Positions 35,401-41,983 of a stretch of DNA of 41,983 nucleotides are shown in pieces. Origin of the DNA: Caldilineaceae bacterium (GTDB lineage: Bacteria > Chloroflexota > Anaerolineae > Caldilineales > Caldilineaceae); contig JAHDWH010000027.1 of assembly GCA_023384455.1 (NCBI GenBank), forward strand, positions 1 through 41,983, read 5' to 3'. Both the position numbers and the translations under genes were made by a program. The number at the start of each line of letters is the position of its first letter. Positions within the stretch are counted from its first letter, which is position 1. The notes beneath the pieces were generated by a model. The model searched no databases and was not told where the DNA came from. It saw only the letters and a list, made by a program, of their open reading frames with translations.

Positions 35401-35592
35401 CAGAGAGAACGGGGTGCCCGGGGGGCGGGGTGTCTGCTCCTGGGCCAAAAGGGCTGTGCTTTGACCCAACGCCCAAAAGAGGGAAAGAAAGAGCAGAGCC
35501 ATCCCTACGCCCAGGGGAAAGAGGCGGCGGAGGCGGGTATGGGAACGGATGGTGGGGACGGTCAATGGTTCGGATCGTTTCATCGTCCGCAT
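32401..35592 (-). CDS. Membrane-anchored GH3-like protein (beta-N-acetylhexosaminidase family, altered active site)
   Basis: 1063 residues. A signal anchor lies at about 27-48, then a Pro/Thr linker. The GH3 barrel (about 130-560) has RVGQLFVIDFQG, LGATWNPELVENVGEIVGREIAAVG, ASHFPGQGG and the nucleophile region GGLVMSDALGL with its Asp. A second alpha/beta domain and an Ig-like region follow. Three C-terminal membrane spans (ITQLVVLALFLVVLV onward) come after a second Pro/Thr stretch. Compared with NagZ, the Lys before HFPG is Ser, the PGHG His is Gln, and the DSH dyad loop reads RPDEE. So either the substrate differs or the barrel binds without cleaving. It lies upstream of mreB on the same strand. 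Confidence 0.88.
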   Translation of the reverse strand: MRTMKRSEPLTVPTIRSHTRLRRLFPLGVGMALLFLSLFWALGQSTALLAQEQTPRPPGTPFSLDEGPGQDEFTPTLRPTTSITETLRAIATATAQAAQTMTAQATPGAATLMATPSPTPGPDDLLTQDINRVIGGMSVADRVGQLFVIDFQGNQTAAASDIAELIQEYRIGGVAINPENRNFSNTPGGDTPVQVAILTNQLQALAYGVYLRSDQALNPPAALLRTPDTLDLGIFQRAAQPLPLLIGVEQMGDDPSNASLRQGFTSLPSQMALGATWNPELVENVGEIVGREIAAVGINLLIGPTLDVLEQPRPDLGLGLGVQSFGGDPYWVGKLGQAYISGIHSGSNNRIATMASHFPGQGGADRRPDEEVATIQKSLEELRRTDLLPFASVTDRSSAILRSDGDNAMTEGLISGHIRYSSFQGSRERTPPISLATELGTILALEEFVAWRSQGGLVMSDALGLPAVRRYYDPKLERFQRKQIALDAFLAGNDLLYLSRFSLTDRWEDSRNNIKETILFFRDLYTRDPNFASRVDDSLRRILRLKFRLYGLSGIAPDAQGSTNPRKIDLEKILVRPEHLRVFSGPNRDEAQALIGQVAREALTILYPDPLGLSDALPQAPQPNDRLLIFTDSRAIAECVDCPPQRAIDPQALENIILQLYGPDATGQLSPEYIISYTFEQLSDLLRDAAAPELATAMDAAIEEADWLLFAMSDVDVARFEYSDAVKQFLRLRSDQLGARVVVLALNAPYFLDSTEISKLTAYLGVYSKTDPFLDAAVRAVFRAVPATGAPPVGAPGTRYGNLLERLEPNPEQRIELRILNKEVVANRTGNGEVSLQADVTIGDILEVEAGPIVDRNGNPAPDGTNVSFRLIYSDADLALPAEPVPTENGMAHIAVPLERPGTLNITATSVDALLSSKISVSIQAGQDLAQINISEPPTQVPPTDTPVPTSAPEPTPVIAIEPAAPARPTTRVTLLTLAVAAITQLVVLALFLVVLVRVMPRQMLVYRLLWATITGWAVYILYGVGLMPGGTWLQLNLYPWGAAAVVFIGMLIPMVWLQLKTE

Positions 35593-35639
35593 TGTACCCG
35601 TCTCGTCCGAAGGAGGTCAAACGGAGATGAGCGGAAAAA

Positions 35640-35676
35640 GCAGAAGTGCAACTTCTTCAAGAAGTCGCACTTCTGC
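35640..35676. repeat. AGAAGTGCAACTTCT-type palindrome
   Basis: GCAGAAGTGCAACTTCTT (35640-35657) and AAGAAGTCGCACTTCTGC (35659-35676), one mismatch in 18. It lies between the GH3-like gene and the small membrane-protein gene and resembles 4905-4993 and 6131-6178. Confidence 0.85.
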
Positions 35677-35690
35677 GGGAAGTCGCTGTT

Positions 35691-35876
35691 TCAGTTACGA
35701 ATTATCAATTGAAAGCCAAGCCAGTAGGTGGTGAAAAAACGCTGCCAGTGGGTGGTGATAAAATGGCCCACGAAGCGGGCGACTGGGCGAATGAGAAGCA
35801 TGGCCAATAGCAACCCATTCAACAGAATACTGAAACCGAGCAAAGGCAAAATCATTGCGAGCATTTCCTGGGTCAT
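35691..35876 (-). CDS. Small membrane protein
   Basis: 61 residues with one hydrophobic helix (MILPLLGFSILLNGLLLAMLLI), then a basic-aromatic tail (RPVARFVGHFITTHWQRFF). GGGGGAA lies eight bases before the ATG. I recognise no family. It may be a small membrane peptide co-transcribed with the GH3-like gene, or only a chance ORF; the ribosome binding site and composition favour a real gene. Confidence 0.5.
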   Translation of the reverse strand: MTQEMLAMILPLLGFSILLNGLLLAMLLIRPVARFVGHFITTHWQRFFTTYWLGFQLIIRN

Positions 35877-35995
35877 TCTTTTGTTCCCCCGTGTGTAACG
35901 AATTTGGCCCTGAGTAGTACCACAATACTACCACCCGTCACACTCGAAGCTGTCAATCTGTTGACATTTCATCCAGAAAAGAGAACATTTATTGG

Positions 35996-36400
35996 CTATG
36001 GTTTCATACGCAGACCCATTTGGGCGAAGTGGTGATCAAAGCTGAATGCCTGGTCGATGCCCCGGTTTTGGGCCAGGGCCAGACAGACACAATCGGTGTA
36101 GCTCCAGTTTTTGTCGCTGTAGCTGCTGAAAAGTCGCCAGGCCGCGGCCTCCTCGCCGCCATCCACGACGATTAGTTCGATCAGACTACTGTTGCGCAGA
36201 CGCATCCCCAACTGGCGGGCCACGTGAACCCCCAGCCGGGCTTTGGTCAGGGTCATTGCTTCGTCAAAGATGTGGTTGGAGACCAGCAATGTACCGGGCG
36301 TCTGAATCGATTTCAGAAAGGCGGCCGCGGCCGCGTGGTGGGGGTCCGTGCGATCCACCAGTGCATAGAATCCACTCGTGTCAGCTATGATTTGGGCCAT
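35996..36400 (-). CDS. vapC: PIN-domain ribonuclease toxin (VapC-like)
   Basis: A 134-residue PIN-fold RNase. The acidic metal-binding residues are in place: Asp7 (ADTSGFYALVD), Glu47 (FDEAMTL), Asp103 (SYTDCVCLAL) and Asp122 (FSFDHHF). VapC toxins cut tRNA or rRNA until bound by their antitoxin. The gene overlaps the upstream antitoxin gene by 20 bases, a normal toxin-antitoxin layout. AGATGG-type sequence before the ATG lies within the antitoxin codons. Confidence 0.93.
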   Translation of the reverse strand: MAQIIADTSGFYALVDRTDPHHAAAAAFLKSIQTPGTLLVSNHIFDEAMTLTKARLGVHVARQLGMRLRNSSLIELIVVDGGEEAAAWRLFSSYSDKNWSYTDCVCLALAQNRGIDQAFSFDHHFAQMGLRMKP

Positions 36401-36680
36401 CTTCTGCCACCGCCAGGAATTGTGCCGGTTCCCGCTCTGTCCAGTCGGTCCGGTAGAGGAATGTGTCGAGATTCTCGCTGGTCACGCCGTCGTCCGGGCT
36501 AACCCCAATGCCGATAATTCCCCACAGGGGGTCGTCGGCCAGGGTAGCCGCCTGCCGCTGCTCGATGGCCGCGGTGATCAGCTCCCGCAGCAGGGCGGAC
36601 ATTGTGGTTGTCTGGCGCTGGGCCTCTTCGGACAGCCACTCGTGCTGCCATTCTTCCAGAATCATCTGTACGCGTTTCAT
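36381..36680 (-). CDS. vapB: Antitoxin of the VapBC-type pair
   Basis: 99 residues. The N-terminus (MKRVQMILEEWQHEWLSEEAQRQ, then TMSALLRELITAAI) reads as a ribbon-helix-helix DNA-binding domain. The acidic C-terminal half (PDDGVTSENLDTFLYRTDW) would wrap the toxin. ATG 36680 has GGGAAG six bases upstream; two earlier ATGs are possible but worse placed. An inverted repeat at 36697-36737 just upstream is the likely autoregulatory operator. Confidence 0.88.
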   Translation of the reverse strand: MKRVQMILEEWQHEWLSEEAQRQTTTMSALLRELITAAIEQRQAATLADDPLWGIIGIGVSPDDGVTSENLDTFLYRTDWTEREPAQFLAVAEDGPNHS

Positions 36681-36696
36681 AGCCATCTTCCCGATT

Positions 36697-36737
36697 TGAT
36701 ATACACATTTCAACTACACAAAAACAGTGTACATCAA
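36697..36737. promoter_or_regulatory. Candidate VapBC operator
   Basis: TTGATATACAC (36697-36707) and GTGTACATCAA (36727-36737) are 11-bp inverted arms with one mismatch, 17-57 bases upstream of the antitoxin ATG, where an autorepressor site is expected. Confidence 0.65.
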
Positions 36738-36871
36738 TTCAAAAGGTTTGTCAAGCACTTTTTTTCTTGAGATAGAACAAAGCGGGGCGCTTTCGCCACC
36801 CCGCCTTGCGATCTCTCCAAATCAGCGCCGATCAATCCAAATCAGGAAAATCTGCGTCCGCTCTTTGGTCC

Positions 36872-38071
36872 CTACGCTTCGTAGACGCAATCCACCTGGC
36901 GTTTGCTGTCGGAGGATTGCAGGATGGCGTCGCAGATGACTGAATTGCGATAGCCGTCCAGGAAGTCGGCCCCGATGGGGGCCACCTCCCGGTTGTTGAC
37001 GATGCAATCGAGCAGGTGGGTAATCTCGTGGACAAATGTGTGCTCCCAGCCGATCATATGTCCCTGGGGCCACCAGTTCTCCCACCAGGGGTGGAAGGGT
37101 TCCGAGACCAGCACATTGCGGAAGCCCTGGGTCTCTTTGGGTTCGTCGCCCACCCAATAGACCTCCAGTTCGTTCAGCCGCTCCAGATTGAAGACGATAC
37201 TCGCCTTCTCCGCGTTGATTTCGATGCGCTGACCGTTCTTGCGCCCGGCGGCAAAGCGGGTGGCTTCCACTGTGCCCAGCGCGCCGTTCTCAAAATCCAG
37301 CAGGGCGGTGAAGGCGTCGTCCACATCCACCGTGCCCATTGTGCCGTCGCCCCAGGGCCGCTGGGGAATGAAAGTGCGGGCCATACCCGATACGCTGCGC
37401 ACTTCGCCCACCAGGTAGCGGGCCAGATCGATGATATGCGCGCCCAGATCGCCCAGCGCGCCGCTGCCCGCCATCTTCTTTTGCAGCCGCCAGATCATCG
37501 GCATATTGTAGTGGGGCATAATCCACTCTTGCAGATAGACGGCCCGGAAGTGGTAGATTTTGCCCAGCAGCCCGGAATCGACCAGTTTGCGAATCTGGCG
37601 GATGGCAGGCACAAAGCGGTAGTTGAAGGCCACCATATTTTTGACGCCCGCTTTGTTCACAGCGTCCAGCATCAGCTTGGACTCCTCGGCGGTGCGGGCC
37701 AGGGGCTTCTCACAGAGGATGTGCTTGCCCGCTTCTGCCGCGGCGATGCACGGCTCGGCGTGAGCGTCGTTGGGGCCGCCGTTGTCAAAGAGTTGGATAT
37801 CCGGGTTGCTGATCAGGTCCCGCCAATCGGTGTAGGCGTGCTGATAGCCATAGCGCTTGGCAGCCTCGCTCACCGCCTCCTGATTGCGCCCGGCAATACC
37901 TACCAGTTTGGGCACAGCAGGCGGCGGATACATCATATGCCCGATATTCAACATCGCGTGGGTGTGGGCCTTGCCCATAAAGGCATAGCCCAGCATCCCC
38001 ACACCGATCTCCGGGGCCTCGCCCTCGGCCTTCGCCCCGGCCATAGAAGTAAAACCACTTGCTTCGCTCAT
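36872..38071 (-). CDS. Gfo/Idh/MocA family oxidoreductase
   Basis: A 399-residue NAD(P)-dependent sugar or inositol dehydrogenase. The Rossmann start is EIGVGMLGYAFMGKAHTHAM (about residues 21-40), followed by the catalytic EKPLA motif and the VAFNYRFVPAIRQI block. The C-terminal beta-sheet domain has GDLGAHIIDLARYL with the typical His. GAGGAG six bases before ATG 38071 decides the start. A 16-bp inverted heptameric repeat separates it from the upstream TIM-barrel gene. Together these look like a two-step sugar or polyol utilisation unit, but no transporter or regulator is adjacent. Confidence 0.94.
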   Translation of the reverse strand: MSEASGFTSMAGAKAEGEAPEIGVGMLGYAFMGKAHTHAMLNIGHMMYPPPAVPKLVGIAGRNQEAVSEAAKRYGYQHAYTDWRDLISNPDIQLFDNGGPNDAHAEPCIAAAEAGKHILCEKPLARTAEESKLMLDAVNKAGVKNMVAFNYRFVPAIRQIRKLVDSGLLGKIYHFRAVYLQEWIMPHYNMPMIWRLQKKMAGSGALGDLGAHIIDLARYLVGEVRSVSGMARTFIPQRPWGDGTMGTVDVDDAFTALLDFENGALGTVEATRFAAGRKNGQRIEINAEKASIVFNLERLNELEVYWVGDEPKETQGFRNVLVSEPFHPWWENWWPQGHMIGWEHTFVHEITHLLDCIVNNREVAPIGADFLDGYRNSVICDAILQSSDSKRQVDCVYEA

Positions 38072-38107
38072 TGTCATCTCCTCGTGGGTATGGAAGATCG
38101 GAGATTG

Positions 38108-38157
38108 GGGACTGGGGATCGGGCGGCCGGACTCAAAACCACCCGATCCCCAGTCCC
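38108..38157. repeat. Inverted GGGGACT heptameric repeat
   Basis: GGGACTGGGGATCGGG (38108-38123) and its exact complement (38142-38157) lie in the 100-bp gap between the TIM-barrel and dehydrogenase genes. It is of the same type as 3494-3573. Confidence 0.88.
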
Positions 38158-38171
38158 GATTTCTCAATTAC

Positions 38172-39173
38172 TTACTTGTCAGCAAAGGCTGCATCGAAGG
38201 CTCGATCCGACGACGGGAAGTCGATCTTGCGGGTGTAGGCGCAGGATTCGGTGGCGCCGTGCTCCCGGTCCATCCCCGCATCTTCCCATTCAATGGAAAG
38301 GGGGCCAGCATAGCCGATGTCGTTCAGGGCGCGGATGATCGACTCGAAGTCGATTTTGCCCCGGCCCACCGAGCGGAAGTCCCAGAAGCGGCGGTGATCG
38401 CCGAAGGGAGCGTGGCCGCCAAAGACCCCGGCCTGGGTGGGGCTGTTCGCCCAGCCCACATCCTTCATATGGACGTGGAAGATGCGCTCGGCGAAGGTGC
38501 GGATGAAGCCCACGTAGTCCACGCCCTGATAGCCGAAGTGGCTGGGGTCGTAGTTGAAACCAAAGGCCGGGTGGTCGTTGAGCGCGTTGAGTGCGTTCTG
38601 CGCGCTGTAGATGTCGAAGGCGATCTCCGTGGGGTGGACTTCCAGGGCGAACTTCACGTCGTTTTCCGCAAAAACATCCAGAATCGGCGTCCACAGCTCG
38701 GCGAAGAGAGCCAGCCCTTTTTCCAGATAATCCGACGGGTTGGGCGGGAAGGAGTAGACCATATGCCAGATGGGTGAGCCGGTGAAGCCGGGCACAACCT
38801 TTACGCCGAATTTGGCCGCGGCTATAGCCGTATCCTTCATCTCCTGGGCTGCCCGGGCCCGCACGCCGTCTTCTTTGCCATCGCCCCAGAGACGGGGGGG
38901 CAGGATGCTGGCGTGGCGTTCGTCGATGCGGTCGCAGACGGCCTGGCCCACCAGATGGTTGCTGATGGCGTAGCAGCTCAACCCGTATTGAGCGAGGGTG
39001 TCCCAGCGCTTCTGGACGTAGCTGTCGTCGGACAGGGCCTTGTCCACCTCGAAGTGATCGCCCCAGCAGGCGAGTTCCACGCCGTCATAGCCAAAGGATT
39101 TGGCCTTCTGGCAGATGACTTCAAAGGGCAGATCGGCCCACTGGCCGGTGAAGAGTGTAACGGGTCGTGGCAT
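38172..39173 (-). CDS. Sugar phosphate isomerase/epimerase (TIM barrel, xylose isomerase-like)
   Basis: 333 residues of the AP-endonuclease-2 superfamily. Likely metal ligands are in [15 protein letters not shown] (Glu), [14 protein letters not shown] (Asp, His), VHMKDVGW and the C-terminal [11 protein letters not shown] (Glu). AAGGAG six bases before ATG 39173 sets the start. It precedes the Gfo/Idh gene, a pairing common in inositol and rare-sugar catabolism; the substrate is not predictable. Confidence 0.93.
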   Translation of the reverse strand: MPRPVTLFTGQWADLPFEVICQKAKSFGYDGVELACWGDHFEVDKALSDDSYVQKRWDTLAQYGLSCYAISNHLVGQAVCDRIDERHASILPPRLWGDGKEDGVRARAAQEMKDTAIAAAKFGVKVVPGFTGSPIWHMVYSFPPNPSDYLEKGLALFAELWTPILDVFAENDVKFALEVHPTEIAFDIYSAQNALNALNDHPAFGFNYDPSHFGYQGVDYVGFIRTFAERIFHVHMKDVGWANSPTQAGVFGGHAPFGDHRRFWDFRSVGRGKIDFESIIRALNDIGYAGPLSIEWEDAGMDREHGATESCAYTRKIDFPSSDRAFDAAFADK

Positions 39174-39351
39174 GGCTGACTCCTTATAATTTGTGGTATG
39201 AATAACAATTTGTGTGGATGCGGGTTTTCAGGCCGCGCCTGAACCACACGGGGTGATGGCTCCACTATACAATTGGAGAGGAAAAAAGACAATTTGACTG
39301 CCAGAGAAGGCTTCGGTTGACAGGGGGGCACCAGACAGAGAAAAATCAGCG

Positions 39352-39417
39352 GTATCTTCTCAACAGGGAGTGGGATAGACCTGACAGGTCTCGCTCCACC
39401 AATGATTGAGAAGATAC
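39352..39417. repeat. 66-bp nested palindrome after the LysM gene
   Basis: Outer arms GTATCTTCTCAA (39352-39363) and TTGAGAAGATAC (39406-39417) are exact. Inside are GGAG/CTCC pairs and the central AGACCTG-A-CAGGTCT. It begins three bases past the LysM gene stop and may serve as its transcript end. Confidence 0.88.
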
Positions 39418-39419
39418 AA

Positions 39420-40514
39420 TCAGCGCCAGGTAAAATTGCGCACGTCGCTGGGAACACTGGCCGCCTGAATGCCCCGCCCCTCGCCCTGATCGGGCAGAAT
39501 ACGCACGACCGTCACTTGCCAGCCATATTGCATAGCTGCGCTGGTTACAGGCACTGCGTCCGGGTGTAGCCGATGGCTGGTGGCTTTGGTCCACACCGCG
39601 GGCAGTAACCCCACCGAACCTTCCACTGGCCAGATGCGCAGGACATACCATTCGTTGGGGGCCAGCAGGTCCACGCTGATCCAGCGGAAGATGACTTCTT
39701 CGCCCCGGGGCAGAGCAACTCCATCCCCAGGCTCCAGCAGCCGTGCCGCGGCGTAGCCACCAGCGGAGTTGTTTAGCCCTGGCACGTTGCGCGCCGATTC
39801 ACTGGACGCGGCGACCCCCGGCGGCAGTTCTACTGGAATGCGTAACACCTGTTCCGGGCGGATAAAGTCGCTGGCGACAATGCCGCTGGCCTTCAAAATC
39901 CCTTCGACTGTCGCACCAAAACGCACGGCAATGGAGACAACCGTATCGCCAGGCTGAACAGTGTACCGGAAAATGCTGGGCACCTCCACCTGATTGGTGA
40001 TCTCCGAAACCACCTGGGGCACAGGGATCACCAGTTCGCTGCCAGCGCGAATGAGTGAGTCCTTCAACCCATTGGCCGCTTGAATCGTCTCCACTGTCAC
40101 GCCGTATTGAATGGCGATGGCGGAAAGCGTCTCGCCGGACTGCACTGTATGAATGACGAGCAGGGGTCCAGGTGTGGGTTCGCTCTCTGAAATCGGTGTG
40201 GCCGTGGTCAGAATTGCAACGGCCGCTGCCTCGTTCTGTGGGGTTGTGATAACCGGCGTTGGCGTGTTGATCTGTGTCTCGGTCTGGGCATTCGGCCTGT
40301 CTGAACGGTTGCCCATTTGCCACCAAATGGCTACAAGCGCCAACAGCGCAACCACCAGCGCCAGGTCCAGCCAGGTGACCTGTCGCTTGCCCGGACCCGG
40401 CTTTGTCAAGTCGTGACCACAGAAGAAACAGGTCTCAGCTTTCTCTGCCACCCGGGTTCCACAGTTGGGACAGCGGTGCAGTTGATTGGAGGAAGTACCA
40501 ACATTCTGTATCAT
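39420..40514 (-). CDS. Zinc-ribbon, single-TM, double LysM domain protein
   Basis: 364 residues. A cytoplasmic zinc ribbon (Cys15, Cys18, Cys29, Cys32) is followed by one TM helix (WLDLALVVALLALVAIWW, about 49-66), a Thr/Pro linker, and two LysM domains (HTVQSGETLSAIAIQYGV; YTVQPGDTVVSIAVRFGA). A C-terminal domain (about 275-364) with RWISVDLLAPNEWYVLRIW comes last. It should sit in the membrane and hold peptidoglycan outside. TATAAT lies only six bases upstream of ATG 40514, so the transcript may have no leader. Confidence 0.93.
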   Translation of the reverse strand: MIQNVGTSSNQLHRCPNCGTRVAEKAETCFFCGHDLTKPGPGKRQVTWLDLALVVALLALVAIWWQMGNRSDRPNAQTETQINTPTPVITTPQNEAAAVAILTTATPISESEPTPGPLLVIHTVQSGETLSAIAIQYGVTVETIQAANGLKDSLIRAGSELVIPVPQVVSEITNQVEVPSIFRYTVQPGDTVVSIAVRFGATVEGILKASGIVASDFIRPEQVLRIPVELPPGVAASSESARNVPGLNNSAGGYAAARLLEPGDGVALPRGEEVIFRWISVDLLAPNEWYVLRIWPVEGSVGLLPAVWTKATSHRLHPDAVPVTSAAMQYGWQVTVVRILPDQGEGRGIQAASVPSDVRNFTWR

Positions 40515-40520
40515 AGGCAA

Positions 40521-40550
40521 ATTATAGCACGCGTAGGGGATGGATGCGAA
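40521..40550 (-). promoter_or_regulatory. Promoter of the LysM gene, probably leaderless
   Basis: TATAAT (40526-40521, minus) with TTCGCA 18 bases upstream. Seven bases past the -10 box is the A of the ATG at 40514. Confidence 0.6.
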
Positions 40551-40568
40551 CCGCTACGTATTCTTTAC

Positions 40569-40632
40569 GTAACTGTTCAGCCACCCCACCCCCTCCCAAC
40601 CTCCCCCACCGTGGGAGAGGGTGGGCAGTTAC
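40569..40632 (+). mobile_element. Mini-element copy E, short form
   Basis: 64 bp from GTAACTG to CAGTTAC. It lacks the CCATTCCAGGGAGG block of the full copies. Flanks TTCTTTAC and GTCTGTAC match at six of eight positions. Confidence 0.8.
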
Positions 40633-40743
40633 GTCTGTACGAAGGGTCTCTTGCGATAATAACCGAATTACCGACGAAAAAAGTGCAGTCTGTGTTACAA
40701 ATTGTAATGGAACTCCAGCCTACCCGGAAAAGTCACAACAAAA

Positions 40744-40840
40744 GTAACTGTTGAGCCACCCTACCCCTCCCCATTCCAGGGAGGGAAGTGGATCGACTCC
40801 TCCCCCACTGTGGGGGAGGTTGGGTGGGGTGAGCAGTTAC
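40744..40840 (+). mobile_element. Mini-element copy F
   Basis: 97 bp from GTAACTG to CAGTTAC with the full internal blocks. Flanks CAACAAAA and AAACAAAA match at seven of eight positions. Confidence 0.87.
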
Positions 40841-40878
40841 AAACAAAAAGCCCTTCAGCAGAGCGGCTGAAGGGCTTT
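40841..40878 (-). terminator. Rho-independent terminator of the cytochrome c gene
   Basis: AAAGCCCTTCAGC and GCTGAAGGGCTTT form a 13-bp stem, followed on the minus strand by TTGTTTGT. It begins 22 bases after the stop codon. Confidence 0.92.
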
Positions 40879-40899
40879 GATCTGGCAGGAAGTCTTCTG

Positions 40900-41436
40900 C
40901 TATTGGCCTCGTTGGGTTAACAGATAGGCGACAATATCCACAATATCCTGGGCGCTTAGGATGTCCTTATAGGTTTGCGGCATCACACCGCCATTGTAAC
41001 CGTTGGTCACAAAAGCATTGGGGGCTGTGATGCTGGTGTACAGATAGAGCGCCGGGGATTCGCCCTGTACACGGGTGATCGCCGTGCTTGCCACATTGCC
41101 CCAGGTGGGTGCAACCACATCATTAGAATTGTCCAGCCGATGGCAACCCACACAACCAGCGCTGGTAGCCACCTGCTCGCCGTTGACCGGATCGCCAGGG
41201 AGGAGCGCTGCCACATCCGCAGCCAAGCCAGCATATATCTCTTCATCGGTCAGCGTGTTAATATCTGGGATAGGTGTGGGGATGGGCGGCACAAAGGCTT
41301 GCCCTTTGACTTCGGGGACCATATCTGGCGAAATTAGCTGGGCGCGCGGATTGGGCGCACAGGCAGCCAGAACAAAAATGACGACGAGCAAGGATGCCGT
41401 CAACAGATAGAATCGATTGCTATGAAGACTTCCCAT
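40900..41436 (-). CDS. Monoheme cytochrome c lipoprotein
   Basis: A 178-residue membrane-anchored c-type cytochrome. The signal peptide ends in LAAC (Cys26). A proline-rich spacer (FVPPIPTPIPDIN) leads to the heme domain with CVGCH (Cys95, Cys98, His99) and probable ligand Met152 in GVMPQTYK. The end ILSAQDIVDIVAYLLTQRG is the usual class I C-terminal helix. GGAGAG before ATG 41436 fixes the start; earlier codons of the ORF are artefact. It could belong to a respiratory complex encoded left or right of the window. Confidence 0.93.
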   Translation of the reverse strand: MGSLHSNRFYLLTASLLVVIFVLAACAPNPRAQLISPDMVPEVKGQAFVPPIPTPIPDINTLTDEEIYAGLAADVAALLPGDPVNGEQVATSAGCVGCHRLDNSNDVVAPTWGNVASTAITRVQGESPALYLYTSITAPNAFVTNGYNGGVMPQTYKDILSAQDIVDIVAYLLTQRGQ

Positions 41437-41983
41437 CGATACTCTCCACAAGAAAGTGCAGCCCAGGGCGGTTTCGGTGGATGGACTACGAACCGGGTAA
41501 AAGGTAGAATAAACAGGACACAGTGTAACACGGGACGCGCTGGGATGCAATTCTGTGCGCAAAAATTCACAAAGGCAATAGTTGGAAACTCACAGCGTCG
41601 GGGGTATCACCGCCAAAGACTTCGAATTGGCGCGAAAAACAGAAGACATACTCCTCTGGATGCCTGGGACCGGAGACGCATTGGCTGGTCCGGTGGGAAA
41701 ATGGGTCGAGTGAAAGAGAGAGAGGGGATTGGGCATTAACGATGGAATGAATAGTGAGAAGACCAGATCACATCAGCGTCTATGCAATGCAGACGCCCCG
41801 GGCTATGCGATGTTGAGGATAGTGAAGGGTTGGCCCAATGTTCTCGTGGCTTCTTTTGCCCAATCTTACCCACACTCTATCTCGCGCTGGCCGGGAAGTC
41901 AAATCCACAAAATCTGTTTCGTTGGGTACTTGAGTTTGGCTCTTTAGCGAAGGGGGTAGAAAAAGGGATAATTTTGGTGTAGA
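41437..41983. other. No recognisable feature
   Basis: Nothing in this 547-bp end region looks like a gene in any frame. Base composition is less GC-rich than the coding parts, and there is a purine-rich stretch near 41710-41730. It may hold the cytochrome promoter and the upstream region of a gene beyond the window. Confidence 0.5.

Larger units (their letters stand above)
40515..40899. other. Spacer between the cytochrome c and LysM genes
   Basis: Holds mini-element copies E and F, the promoter of the LysM gene and the terminator of the cytochrome gene. No gene is seen. Confidence 0.65.

Noticed and set aside
34522-35712. 396-residue plus-strand ORF
   Set aside because: Antisense shadow of the GH3-like gene; Gly/Gln/His-rich composition typical of reversed coding DNA.
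41422-41739. 105-residue ORF at the right end
   Set aside because: It overlaps the start region of the cytochrome gene antisense, has no ribosome binding site and a basic, low-complexity composition.

Overview
The window looks like chromosomal DNA from a member of the Chloroflexota, probably the Anaerolineae/Caldilineae side. This is inferred from the GC-rich coding regions, the DUF3090/phosphatase pair, a YvcK with an N-terminal membrane hairpin, zinc-ribbon/LysM membrane proteins, Met/His-rich cytochrome lipoproteins, and intergenic spaces packed with palindromic and phrase-like repeats. No rRNA, tRNA or CRISPR array was found. About 36 protein genes are supported.

Layout. 1-1434: a DUF3090 protein and a histidine phosphatase (minus). 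2026-6083: a glycolytic block gap, pgk, a small hypothetical and tpiA (minus). 6277-7917: yvcK (minus), divergent from 7991-12165, a tight plus-strand run of folC, a lipoprotein and an AlbA_2/HATPase-type regulator. 12479-15991: an SCP-x-type thiolase, its probable DUF35 partner, a winged-helix-like protein and a Cys-rich protein (plus). 16001-16960: a patatin (minus). 17150-18418: a TPP riboswitch with terminator in front of an orphan thiamine-binding lipoprotein (plus). 18460-21960: a two-component system, a His/Met-rich secreted protein and a divergent cytochrome c lipoprotein, probably one metal- or redox-responsive locus. 22055-28714: a lytic transglycosylase, a GNAT, a 3-hydroxyisobutyrate-dehydrogenase-like enzyme and clpC (minus). 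29135-35876: rpsA, ridA, mreB, a membrane-anchored GH3-like protein and a small membrane protein (minus). 35996-36680: a VapBC-type toxin-antitoxin pair. 36872-39173: a Gfo/Idh/MocA dehydrogenase and a TIM-barrel sugar isomerase. 39420-41436: a zinc-ribbon/LysM membrane protein and a second cytochrome c lipoprotein.

The most unusual feature is a small repeated element. It is 103 bp in its three full copies, bounded by 7-bp inverted ends of the form GTAnCTG/CAGnTAC, and flanked by direct repeats of about 8 bp. Six copies occur in 42 kb. Element plus duplication is 111 bp (37 codons), and in two genes (yvcK and the lipoprotein after folC) it sits in the same orientation and reading frame, adding a 37-residue Pro/Gly-rich insert near the N-terminus. 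Removing the lipoprotein insert restores a normal short lipoprotein signal peptide. The situation resembles the Rickettsia palindromic elements that live inside proteins.

A second theme is that other palindromic repeats begin exactly at, or supply, the stop codons of several genes. A third is a compact regulatory region at 21236-21286, where an 11-nt-spaced direct repeat lies symmetrically between two diverging TATGAT boxes, a good candidate site for the response regulator encoded next to it.
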